Shown here: positions 54,742 through 61,869 of the stretch, piece after piece
Layout: every line of letters begins with the position of its first letter
How positions within the stretch are numbered: position 1 is the first letter of the stretch
From: Pandoraea sp. ASV26
GTDB taxonomy: Bacteria > Pseudomonadota > Gammaproteobacteria > Burkholderiales > Burkholderiaceae
Assembly: GCF_016428915.1 (NCBI RefSeq)
Contig: NZ_JAELTP010000019.1
Coordinates: 1 to 64,000 of the forward strand
Reading direction: 5' to 3'
Length of the DNA stretch: 64,000 bases
The notes under the pieces: model-generated
What the model was told of the DNA's origin: nothing
The model's database searches: none
Seen by the model: the letters and a program-made list of their open reading frames with translations, nothing else
Position numbers and translations under genes: made by a program

Positions 54742-55518
54742 TCAGCGCTTGGCTGCCATCCAGCCGAGTACGCCGGTCGCCGCGAGATAGAGGCTCACCA
54801 GCACGGCGAGGTAGCCGCCCAGACCGATCGACACGGCCTTGAGCGCTTCGTGCACCAGTTCACTGGCGAAATCTGCCGCCTGCTTGCCGCCGAACATCGT
54901 CGCCGCGCCTTGTGCCTGCGAAATGCCGTCGCTGATATTCACGTAGATGCCGATCCCCAGCACCACCATGAAGATGAGCGGCAACAGGTTCGCGAGATGC
55001 GCGCGGGGATCGCGCACGAAGTACGGCGCCAGGGGCGCGAGCAACGCGACCACGGCCACCACGCCATAGAGACCCGCGCTGCCGCCGTTCCCGCCCAGAG
55101 CGTTGATCATTCCGCCCGGCGCATTGATGAGGCCGAGCATCTTCCACAGCGAGATGCCAACCTTGTAGTTCGACGACACCTGCACCGTCATCGTGTTGAG
55201 GAAGAACCATGCGACGGCGAGCAGGCCCATGGCACCGAGCGTGCGCGCACCGAAGCGGGCCACGAGCGCATTGCCGCGCTGTTTGACGGCGGCGAGCGCC
55301 TCGTCGGTTGCCTCGCGGGCAAGCTGGCTGTCCGGGACGGCGTGCAAGTGCACCAGTTGGCCAGCATCGTCGAACAGCGCGTCCACGGTCATGTTCACGG
55401 CGGGCGCCTGCTCCGAGCGCCACACGCCTTCGAGGGTGAACGTATGCTGACGGCCAGCGATGCTGACAAGGCCGGGGCCGGTGCTCGTGTCGCGCAGAAT
55501 CTTGCCACGTTGGTTCAT
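54742..55518 (-). CDS. four-helix membrane protein of unknown function
   Basis: A 258-aa protein. The first 75 residues form a beta-rich cytoplasmic domain (SIAGRQHTFTLEGVWRSEQ, VDALFDDAGQLVHLHAVP), then four membrane segments follow: LGAMGLLAVAWFFLNTM, LYGVVAVVALLAPLAPYFV, LLPLIFMVVLGIGIYVNI and VSIGLGGYLAVLVSLYLAAT. No family is recognised. GGAGAG precedes the ATG at 55518. A 32-bp element shared with the YbjN-like gene lies 120 bases upstream, which suggests control by the sigma factor encoded nearby. Confidence 0.7.
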   Translation of the reverse strand: MNQRGKILRDTSTGPGLVSIAGRQHTFTLEGVWRSEQAPAVNMTVDALFDDAGQLVHLHAVPDSQLAREATDEALAAVKQRGNALVARFGARTLGAMGLLAVAWFFLNTMTVQVSSNYKVGISLWKMLGLINAPGGMINALGGNGGSAGLYGVVAVVALLAPLAPYFVRDPRAHLANLLPLIFMVVLGIGIYVNISDGISQAQGAATMFGGKQAADFASELVHEALKAVSIGLGGYLAVLVSLYLAATGVLGWMAAKR

Positions 55519-55637
55519 CGTTTCTCTCCAGTTCAGGGTGTCGCCACTGCGGCACCTGCGGGTGGGGTCAAGCGCCCGACCGCCTCGACGGCCTGCGCAG
55601 TTGCCCGCCGGGCCCATCGGGCATCGCAGCGGATACC

Positions 55638-55669
55638 CCCTATTCGGAGCGACCCGGCAAAACCGGAAG
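55638..55669 (-). promoter_or_regulatory. shared 32-bp two-block element, copy 1 (candidate ECF promoter)
   Basis: On the minus strand CTTCCGGTTT and CGAATAGGG stand 13 bases apart; 25 of 32 positions match copy 2 at 57767-57798, with all changes in the spacer except one. It lies between the anti-sigma terminator and the four-helix protein gene. Confidence 0.55.
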
Positions 55670-55696
55670 AGAATTTGATAATTTTTTTGAGCGGCC

Positions 55697-55720
55697 AAAA
55701 CAAAGGGGGCCGAAGCCCCC
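55697..55720 (-). terminator. intrinsic terminator of the sigma/anti-sigma unit
   Basis: GGGGGC-TTCG-GCCCCC on the minus strand (55705-55720) with a stable UUCG loop, followed by TTTGTTTT. Confidence 0.85.
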
Positions 55721-55781
55721 ATTGATTGCATGCGCATCGCCGCGCGGCCGACCTGCGTCGAGCGCGGATTCAGCCGTTCGG

Positions 55782-56429
55782 TCAGTGCGGATCGTCGGCA
55801 ACCTCACCGTACGAAATCAACCCTGTCGCCTTGATCGCCGCGAGCGCCTTTTCCGCATCGCCGGTCGGCACCGCCAGCCACACCATGCCGTCCTCATCGG
55901 GACCGCGCACGATGTCCAGTTGCAGTTCGCCCAGTGTCTTGCGCAATTGCGCGACGGTCGTGTCGTCGCGGAAAATCACCTGCAACATCGGGACACCGGG
56001 CGCCGGCGACACCGGTGCGCCACGCGTGGCGTTCGTGTCCTGATTGGCAGGCACCGACGCCGTATCGGCCAGCCGCATCGTCTGCGTGCCCGCCACGAGC
56101 ACCAGGGCAGCGATCGACGCGAAGGCCCAGCCGCGAGGCATCGGACGCCCCCACCACTGCCGCAGCCGCTCGCCCAGCGACGGCGCGCCGCGCTCCGGCG
56201 CGAGCGTGGGCAAGTCGTCGAACGCCACCAACGGGCGTCGCTCGGCGTAACTCGCATCGATGGCCTCGCGCGTGGCGTCGGCGAAGCGTTGCTCCTGATC
56301 GAGCTCGGCCTGCCATTCGGGATGGGCGTCCAGTTGCTGCTTCATCCACGCCGCTTCGGTGTCGTCGAGCTTATGGCAGACGTACAGGAAGGCCAACGCG
56401 CGGAAGCGTTCCAGATCATCGTTCGTCAT
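55782..56429 (-). CDS. membrane anti-sigma factor-like protein
   Basis: A 215-aa single-pass protein. The N-terminal cytoplasmic helical part (MTNDDLERFRALAFLYVCHK, then WQAELDQEQRFADATREAI) resembles anti-sigma domains but lacks the zinc Hx3Cx2C motif. One membrane helix is at about residues 100-117 (WAFASIAALVLVAGTQTM). The periplasmic C-terminal domain (about 148-210) has the signature IVRGPDEDGMVWLAV. The same domain recurs in the small protein at 61495. Its ATG overlaps the sigma gene stop (ATGA), the standard arrangement of a sigma/anti-sigma pair. What it senses is unknown. Confidence 0.82.
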   Translation of the reverse strand: MTNDDLERFRALAFLYVCHKLDDTEAAWMKQQLDAHPEWQAELDQEQRFADATREAIDASYAERRPLVAFDDLPTLAPERGAPSLGERLRQWWGRPMPRGWAFASIAALVLVAGTQTMRLADTASVPANQDTNATRGAPVSPAPGVPMLQVIFRDDTTVAQLRKTLGELQLDIVRGPDEDGMVWLAVPTGDAEKALAAIKATGLISYGEVADDPH

Positions 56430-57208
56430 GCGCGCGTCTCCTCTTGATCCACCGACGTACCGTGCTGTTGCGGACTCGTCCAGCCCAGTTTTGCCGCCAC
56501 ACACCGACGCATGCGCTGCGTCGCCTGACGGACCCAGCCGCGCACCTGCTCGGCATTGAGCGTCACGCCCGGCGGCGTCTGATCCTGCAAGCGCACCGTC
56601 ATGTCGGCGTAGCTCAGATCCTCCTCCAGCGTGAGTTCCATCGCCAGCCGGTAGTTCGGTCCATCGCCCGACGGCAGCGTGTCCAGACAAGCGCGCATGA
56701 CACGTTCCAGTTGAGCGCCGTAGGCATTGTCTTCGGGTGACGGCAGATCGCACGCCATCTCGTCGGGATCGGTGACGGGCGCGAGCCAGCGGCTGGCGCC
56801 GGCGCGCGCGACGTCAGACTCGTGACCGTCGTGAGAGGCTTCGTGAAAGGCTTCGGAAACGGCGCCTTCGTTGGACAAGGCGGTGTTGCGATTGTGCTTG
56901 TAGTGCTTGCGCAGGACATCGACTGCACTCTTGTACGTGATGTCCTTGACCCACGTCTTGACCGTGGCACGTGAGGGATCGTAGGTCTCGGCCTTGCGCA
57001 GGATGCGCAGCCAAGCGTCCTGCACGGCTGCGGCGGCCAGATCTTCGTTGTAATGGGTCGCCTGCAATGCCTGGCGGTCGAGCACGCGGGCAATGTGATC
57101 GTAGAATTTGCGGTGCGCCGCAAGCGCCTCGCGGCTGCGGTCCCCGGCTTTGCCGAATTTGCGCAGCAGGCGCGTCAGCTCTTCGTTGTCGATGTCGTCG
57201 CTTTTCAT
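56426..57208 (-). CDS. ECF-type RNA polymerase sigma factor
   Basis: A 260-aa sigma-70 family protein. Region 2 is at about residues 30-105, with EDLAAAAVQDAWLRILRKAETYDPSRATVKTWVKDI as the core/-10 helix zone. A long acidic linker of some 75 residues (SNEGAVSEAFHEASHDGHES and on) separates it from region 4 at about 185-245, where LSYADMTVRLQDQTPPGVTLNAEQVRGWVRQA would read the -35. The linker is longer than usual for ECF factors. TAGAAT on the minus strand at 57234-57239 may be the -10 of its own housekeeping promoter. It is translationally coupled to the anti-sigma gene. Confidence 0.85.
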   Translation of the reverse strand: MKSDDIDNEELTRLLRKFGKAGDRSREALAAHRKFYDHIARVLDRQALQATHYNEDLAAAAVQDAWLRILRKAETYDPSRATVKTWVKDITYKSAVDVLRKHYKHNRNTALSNEGAVSEAFHEASHDGHESDVARAGASRWLAPVTDPDEMACDLPSPEDNAYGAQLERVMRACLDTLPSGDGPNYRLAMELTLEEDLSYADMTVRLQDQTPPGVTLNAEQVRGWVRQATQRMRRCVAAKLGWTSPQQHGTSVDQEETRA

Positions 57209-57271
57209 GCGGGCGTGGCGTAGTCCAGCGCGAATTCTACGTGATCCGCGCCGTACCGTCCCCGCCCGATG

Positions 57272-57697
57272 TCAGTGATTCAACCGGGGCGCCTCACGCG
57301 CCGCCTCGGCCGACGTGCGCATCTGCTCGGCAAAGCGGAACAGGGCATGCGACAGCGCACGCACCGCCCGCGGAAAATGCACGGTCCAATCGGCTTGATC
57401 GGCAAGCCACATCTCGACGGCCAGCCACACCTGATCGCCCACGGTGTGAATCTTGATGACCTTGTAGCGGCGGTTGATCTCGTTCATGGCGTGCAGCACG
57501 ACCGCCCGCTCCTGCGGCGTATCGACGCTCCACACATTGGGCAGCATCAGCTTGGCGAATTCCGGGTCCTCGCGATCGAAGCACAGCGCGTAGTGCATGC
57601 CTTCGCGCTTGAAGACGATGTCGCCGTCGTCGTCCAGATGCGCGAGATAGCCCTCGCGCTTGAAGTAATCGAGCAGGGTCGGAATGGCGTGTTGCAT
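57272..57697 (-). CDS. YbjN-domain protein
   Basis: A 141-aa cytoplasmic protein with the YbjN / type III chaperone-like fold: LDYFKREGYLAHLDDDGDIV and FKREGMHYALCFDREDPEFAKLMLPNVW, then a helix with VLHAMNEINRRYKVIKIHTV and WLAVEMWL. Such proteins bind partners or act as small regulators; the role here is unknown. AGGAG lies seven bases before the ATG at 57697. The upstream region holds a perfect hairpin (57723-57745) and copy 2 of the 32-bp element (57767-57798). The sigma gene starts 63 bases downstream of its stop. Confidence 0.78.
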   Translation of the reverse strand: MQHAIPTLLDYFKREGYLAHLDDDGDIVFKREGMHYALCFDREDPEFAKLMLPNVWSVDTPQERAVVLHAMNEINRRYKVIKIHTVGDQVWLAVEMWLADQADWTVHFPRAVRALSHALFRFAEQMRTSAEAAREAPRLNH

Positions 57698-57722
57698 GGC
57701 AGGCTCCTGAGGATAGGGATAG

Positions 57723-57745
57723 CCCTGCCGGGAGGACCGGCAGGG
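57723..57745 (-). other. leader hairpin of the YbjN-like gene
   Basis: CCCTGCCGG (57723-57731), a five-base loop and CCGGCAGGG (57737-57745) form a 9-bp perfect stem between the shared 32-bp element and the AGGAG site. It would lie near the 5' end of the message and may stabilise it or block read-through from upstream. Confidence 0.55.
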
Positions 57746-57766
57746 TGGCGGCAAAGCGCCGACATT

Positions 57767-57798
57767 CCCTATTCGCAGCAGGCGGGTGAAACCGGAAG
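57767..57798 (-). promoter_or_regulatory. shared 32-bp two-block element, copy 2 (candidate ECF promoter)
   Basis: On the minus strand CTTCCGGTTT, 13 bases, then CGAATAGGG, with the same spacing as copy 1 at 55638-55669. If TTCCGG is the -35 core and CGAATA the -10 core, the spacer is 16 bases, normal for ECF promoters. Confidence 0.55.
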
Positions 57799-57807
57799 GG
57801 TTTTACC

Positions 57808-58746
57808 TCAATGCAGGCCGGTCGCCTGGGCAACACGGCGGCAGAAGGCGTCGGCATCGCCATCGATGACCGCGCCGCTCGGCAGCTTGCCGGTGCGAGC
57901 GTGCGCCCGGCCGATGGCGTCGGCGAGCGCCGCGTCACCTTGCACGGCATAGGCAAACACCGCCAGCCGCGACGCCGCGGCGTCTGTCATCAGGTCGGGA
58001 TTGGCGTCCATGGTGCGCGCGTCGACGTGAATGCCCGCAGGCAGGCCCAGTTCGTTCACGAGGCGGCTCATCCACGCGCGATCGAGCACCGGCGCCTTGG
58101 CGTGACGCGCGATCATCCTGGTCCAGCGATTCGATGCCGCCGCCTCGGCGTTGCGTCCGTCGAACACGATCAGTCCCATGTACCCCTGACGATCGGCCGT
58201 GCGCGCGCAGCGCAGGTTCTGCAACAAGCCCGACGTCAGGAACCAGTTGCCGTGCGAGATGCCTTGCCGCATCTGCGCCACCAGCCCCTGGATGGGCGCG
58301 CAGTTGCCAACGACCTCCTTGATTTCGGCGTTCAGGGTCTTGCCCGGATAGCGGCTCGCGATCGCGAGCGCGTCGGACAGGAACGGCGGGGCCTCGGCGG
58401 TCGGCTTGCCGTGCAGCGTCATGCGCGCGGCACGCCAGTCGGCGCTGGAGAGCTGCGCCACCGGTCGCGGCGCGCCCGCCAGCACCGAGCGTCCGGTGCG
58501 CAAGTCGTGATGCAGCACCCACGTGCCATCGGACAATTGCTGCATGTCGGTCTCGACCCCATCCCACTTGCCGGCGTAACCACTGCGCAGTGCGCTGCCG
58601 GAGTTCTCGGGGTCTTCGGCCGAACCGCGATGCGCGTGAATTTGCATGCCGAGGCAGACGGCCTGCACTGGCGCACTTACGGCACCCAGCATAGCCACCG
58701 CGAGCGCCGCCAGCGCGGCCTTACTGCGCGGACGGGTGGTAGCCAT
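57808..58746 (-). CDS. secreted glycerophosphodiester phosphodiesterase-like protein
   Basis: A 312-aa protein with a signal peptide (LAALAVAMLGAVSAPVQA) and a GDPD TIM barrel. The metal and catalytic residues are in IHAHRGSAEDPENSGSAL (first His-Arg), GVETDMQQLSDGTWVLHHD (Glu, Asp, second His) and TLNAEIKEV (third acidic ligand). Family enzymes cleave glycerophosphodiesters to glycerol-3-phosphate and an alcohol; an export function in lipid or polymer turnover is likely. It overlaps the upstream membrane protein gene by 26 bases, so the two are co-translated. The last 20 codons of the region precede the YbjN control element. Confidence 0.87.
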   Translation of the reverse strand: MATTRPRSKAALAALAVAMLGAVSAPVQAVCLGMQIHAHRGSAEDPENSGSALRSGYAGKWDGVETDMQQLSDGTWVLHHDLRTGRSVLAGAPRPVAQLSSADWRAARMTLHGKPTAEAPPFLSDALAIASRYPGKTLNAEIKEVVGNCAPIQGLVAQMRQGISHGNWFLTSGLLQNLRCARTADRQGYMGLIVFDGRNAEAAASNRWTRMIARHAKAPVLDRAWMSRLVNELGLPAGIHVDARTMDANPDLMTDAAASRLAVFAYAVQGDAALADAIGRAHARTGKLPSGAVIDGDADAFCRRVAQATGLH

Positions 58747-60277
58747 AGTTGAGCCCTTGCAGAATGTCCTGGCGAATTGCCTCGTTCAGCGGATAACCAT
58801 ATCCCTGTCCCACCACCACCACGTGCGCAATGTTGGTGAGGATCCGACCTCCCGAGGCCCCTGTGCGTGCCCACGACATCATCTGGCCGAACAGGTCGCT
58901 GCGCGTAATGTCGTTCGATGCCATCGAAAGGATCGACCACACGCCGATCATCGCGCACAACAGCACCGCGAGTGACGTGCGCGACGCACGACGGCTCAGC
59001 ACGCCGTCCTGCCCCGCACGCGCGAGCATCACGCATTTCGCGCTCAGGAAAAGCAGCTTCGAGAAGTGAGCGATCGCGCCGAGCAGCGAGAAGAACAAGG
59101 CCACGGCGGGGACGATGGCGGCACGCGTGGCGTCGATCCCTTCCTTCGCGTATTTGCCGCCGTCTTCGAAGTCGGCGGGCGACGCGTCGTACTTGCTCAA
59201 CTGCGCGCGCGCCTGCTCGTCGGAGAAGGCATCGAACAATTGACCGAACGCTTCGTTACTCGTGTACGACGGCAGCACGGTCACACCGGCCGGCAGGCCA
59301 AGCGACTTGCGCAGTTCCTTCTGCACACCGGGGCGCGCCACGAACGCTTCATACGACAGCCCGGGCGGGATCGTTTCACCACCGACATCCACACTTTGCA
59401 CCTTGCGCGCAGCCGCCTGACGGTACTTCACTGCCACCGCGTTGTAAAACGACAGAATGTCGCTGGGACGCCAGTTGGCGGGCAGCGCTGGCAAATCACG
59501 GCGCACGCTCGCACTCACGCGGCCACGCGCATAGCCGGGCACGGTTTCAGGCTGCCAGCCACGGCGCGACAACCGCGAGCAGTAGTCATTCCACGCCCGC
59601 TTCTGCTCGGCCTGCAAACCCGGATCCGAGTCGCGAATGATGGCGGCGTATTGGCTCCAGTTGTCGTGCACCTGTTTCATGGCGTCGCGATAGCTGTCGT
59701 AGTAGCCCTTGGCGCCGCCGATCTCGCGACGCACGGCTTCACGCACCAGCGTTGCCTTGACGGCGCGAGTCTTCTCGTCGAGCCGGTCGACCGAGACGGC
59801 CAGCACCGGAAACAGCGCGAGGAACGCCTTGCCCTGCGGCTTGGCGAACACCATGTCGTTGCCCGTTAGCCCATCGAGCTGCAAACGCCCCTCGACCAGC
59901 GAGCGCTGCAACAGAATCGTATTGGCAGCGATGCGGCGGAATTCGGCGTCACGCGTAGTCACCAGCACGTCGACGAAGGTCTTGATGGCAAAGTACACGA
60001 CGACAATGGTCACCAGACAGGCGATGCCGATGGTGCCGAAGCCCGGAGAGCCGTTGCCGCGCTTCGTGCGCTTGCCCATGAGCCATTGCAGCACGAACAG
60101 CGCCGCCGCAATGCCGGAGAGTGTGCGGCCGTAGACTTCGATGTGATGCACGTCGTCGATGGTCGCGGTTCCGCCCACGACGTCGAGCAGACGTCCATTG
60201 AAGCCGAGTTCGAAGGTCAGATAGACCAGCGTGACGACGATCAGGAACGCCGTCTGTTTGAGCAGAGTATTGCGCAC
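58721..60277 (-). CDS. large five-helix membrane protein of unknown function
   Basis: A 518-aa protein. Three N-terminal membrane helices (LLKQTAFLIVVTLVYLTFEL, TLSGIAAALFVLQWLM, GTIGIACLVTIVVVYFAIKT), then a soluble region of some 260 residues rich in helices (about 105-370), then two more helices (AAIVPAVALFFSLLGAIAHF, SLAVLLCAMIGVWSILSMAS). No known domain is recognised. It starts two bases after the stop of the upstream lipoprotein gene and overlaps the GDPD gene downstream, implying one three-gene unit acting in the cell envelope. Confidence 0.75.
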   Translation of the reverse strand: MRNTLLKQTAFLIVVTLVYLTFELGFNGRLLDVVGGTATIDDVHHIEVYGRTLSGIAAALFVLQWLMGKRTKRGNGSPGFGTIGIACLVTIVVVYFAIKTFVDVLVTTRDAEFRRIAANTILLQRSLVEGRLQLDGLTGNDMVFAKPQGKAFLALFPVLAVSVDRLDEKTRAVKATLVREAVRREIGGAKGYYDSYRDAMKQVHDNWSQYAAIIRDSDPGLQAEQKRAWNDYCSRLSRRGWQPETVPGYARGRVSASVRRDLPALPANWRPSDILSFYNAVAVKYRQAAARKVQSVDVGGETIPPGLSYEAFVARPGVQKELRKSLGLPAGVTVLPSYTSNEAFGQLFDAFSDEQARAQLSKYDASPADFEDGGKYAKEGIDATRAAIVPAVALFFSLLGAIAHFSKLLFLSAKCVMLARAGQDGVLSRRASRTSLAVLLCAMIGVWSILSMASNDITRSDLFGQMMSWARTGASGGRILTNIAHVVVVGQGYGYPLNEAIRQDILQGLNYGYHPSAQ

Positions 60278-60279
60278 GA

Positions 60280-61176
60280 TCAGTTCCGCAGGTCGACGCG
60301 AACCGGTTTGACTTCCTCGGCACCGAACGTGAGCGGCGCGGCAGGCAAGCCCGGCACGGTGCGTCCCGACGATGCCGTGACGCTCGCAGGAGCGCTGGCT
60401 GTTGGCGAAGCGTTGTTCGCCGTGGCAGTGCCGGCATTGCGCGTCGAACGACGCGACGGTGCGTGCTTGCCCGTTTGCGCGCTACTGCCAGTGCTCGCGC
60501 CTGCGGCCTGCGGCGGCGCCGGCACGAAGCGGTTGGGGTCGGCCGGATCGTCGATCGCCTTGAGCGACGCGTCTGCAAACGGTTTGCGGCGGATGTCGAC
60601 ACCGGGCGGCACCGGCACTGCCGACTGCAACAGACGGCTGTCGGTGTAGGTGTGACGCACGAGACGTCCGTTGCCCGGGAAGTCGAACACCAGAGCCCGG
60701 CCGTTGTCGAGCAGATCGGCACGCGGGCGATCGGCGCAATTGCCGAACGTCCAACCCAGCACGTCGCTGTCCTGAATGGCGTACAACACGTACTTGTACG
60801 GACAGTTGCGCTCCTGTGTTTCGACCACCACAACAGAACGGTCGCCAACGACCTCGCTGCGAACCACGCGTGCGGTGATCGCGTTCTGCAAGGGCAGCAC
60901 GCGCATGTAGCGTTCGAGCTTGAGTGAGTATTGGCCGTTGCTGCGGCGCAGGTTGCCTTCGGAGCCGTCGGCCAGCTTGAAGGTATCGACCACCGTGCCG
61001 AACAGACTCGCCTGGTCAATACCGTAGACGGTATTGCCCTGACTGTTCTTGGTGACCGCGCAGCCGCCAAGCGCGAAGGTCGTTACCACGGCGCACAGCA
61101 AGCTTGCGCGTGCACGCCACATTGCGTCGAGGACACCCCGGCCCCCGCCGTGCTTCCCGTTTTTGAATCTCATCAT
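60280..61176 (-). CDS. lipoprotein of unknown function
   Basis: A protein of about 298 aa with a signal sequence ending in the lipobox LGGC (LLCAVVTTFALGGCAVT). A folded region follows (GIDQASLFGTVVDTFKLADG, AITARVVRSEVVGDRSVVVV and a Cys pair in NCPYKYVL and FGNCADRP), then a Pro/Ala/Ser-rich disordered tail. The start is uncertain: ATG at 61176, 61173 or 61119. No family recognised. It begins the lipoprotein, membrane protein, GDPD unit, and is divergent from the small-protein/SulP/caspase operon. Confidence 0.75.
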   Translation of the reverse strand: MMRFKNGKHGGGRGVLDAMWRARASLLCAVVTTFALGGCAVTKNSQGNTVYGIDQASLFGTVVDTFKLADGSEGNLRRSNGQYSLKLERYMRVLPLQNAITARVVRSEVVGDRSVVVVETQERNCPYKYVLYAIQDSDVLGWTFGNCADRPRADLLDNGRALVFDFPGNGRLVRHTYTDSRLLQSAVPVPPGVDIRRKPFADASLKAIDDPADPNRFVPAPPQAAGASTGSSAQTGKHAPSRRSTRNAGTATANNASPTASAPASVTASSGRTVPGLPAAPLTFGAEEVKPVRVDLRN

Positions 61177-61494
61177 TCTTGTTATTTGCTTTCTGATCGG
61201 CGCCTGGTTCTTCCCGAGCGTTTCCCCGCAGGCATGTCGCGCAGGTATTTCATCCAGGCGCCCTGACGGTACACCCGTGTTGCATCCAAACGGTTCGGGA
61301 TCCTTGGCGCACGATTCTCTCACATCGAAACTACTGCGACGATGACGAGACGGGACCGGCGCCACCGCCGTGTTGCGCACGCAACGCTATTTTTCGGTCC
61401 GGAATTCTCTGCTATGCTCGGCGCACTCAAAACAAGGCGCTCCGTGTTCTCACGCCATGCGCGCCATTGCTGCGCCGCCCTGGGGAGAGCGAAC
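61177..61494. promoter_or_regulatory. divergent upstream region of the two envelope operons
   Basis: 318 bases without a credible gene. On the plus strand TATGCT at about 61411-61416 with a T-rich TTTTTC seventeen bases upstream may be a sigma-70 promoter for the plus-strand operon. I looked for the two-block 32-bp element and did not find it on either strand. Confidence 0.35.
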
Positions 61495-61869
61495 GTGTTC
61501 GATGCGATTGCCGACTGGATCAACAGCAAGACCGCCTTCGTGCTTGCGCTGCTGCTGGCGCTCGCCGGCCTCACCCTCGGTCTGGGACACGCTGCCGCCA
61601 TACTCGCCGGCAATCACGGCGCGGCCGCCAAACGCGGCGCAGACGGCGGCATCTGCGGCGAAGTTCAGGCATGGTTCGGCCCTCAGGCGTCGCTCGCCAA
61701 CCTCAACGAGTTCCTTACGCAATACGGCGCCATCGTCGTCTACGGGCCCGACGAGAATGGCGCCTGGCAGATACATTTCCCTGCACTGTCCCTCGACGAC
61801 GCCCTGCAAGCCACCTCGCGCGCGAACGGCGTCGCACGGGTGGCCGCCAACCCGCAATGCCGCGCGTGA
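61495..61869 (+). CDS. small membrane protein repeating the anti-sigma sensor domain
   Basis: A 124-aa protein: one membrane helix (about residues 14-38, AFVLALLLALAGLTLGLGHA), then a periplasmic domain from about residue 55 with VQAWFGPQASLANLNEFLTQ, IVVYGPDENGAWQIHF and DDALQATSRANGV. This domain aligns with the C-terminal domain of the anti-sigma protein (shared spacing, IV.GPDE.G.W and D.AL.A). The GTG at 61495 with GGGGAG eight bases upstream was chosen as start; an ATG at 61414 is possible. It overlaps the SulP-like gene by 13 bases. Confidence 0.7.
   Translation: MFDAIADWINSKTAFVLALLLALAGLTLGLGHAAAILAGNHGAAAKRGADGGICGEVQAWFGPQASLANLNEFLTQYGAIVVYGPDENGAWQIHFPALSLDDALQATSRANGVARVAANPQCRA

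Noticed and set aside
61177-61494. A third copy of the two-block element for the caspase operon
   Set aside because: I searched both strands by eye for CTTCCGGTTT and CGAATAGGG and found only a loose GAACCGTTTGG; too weak to claim.
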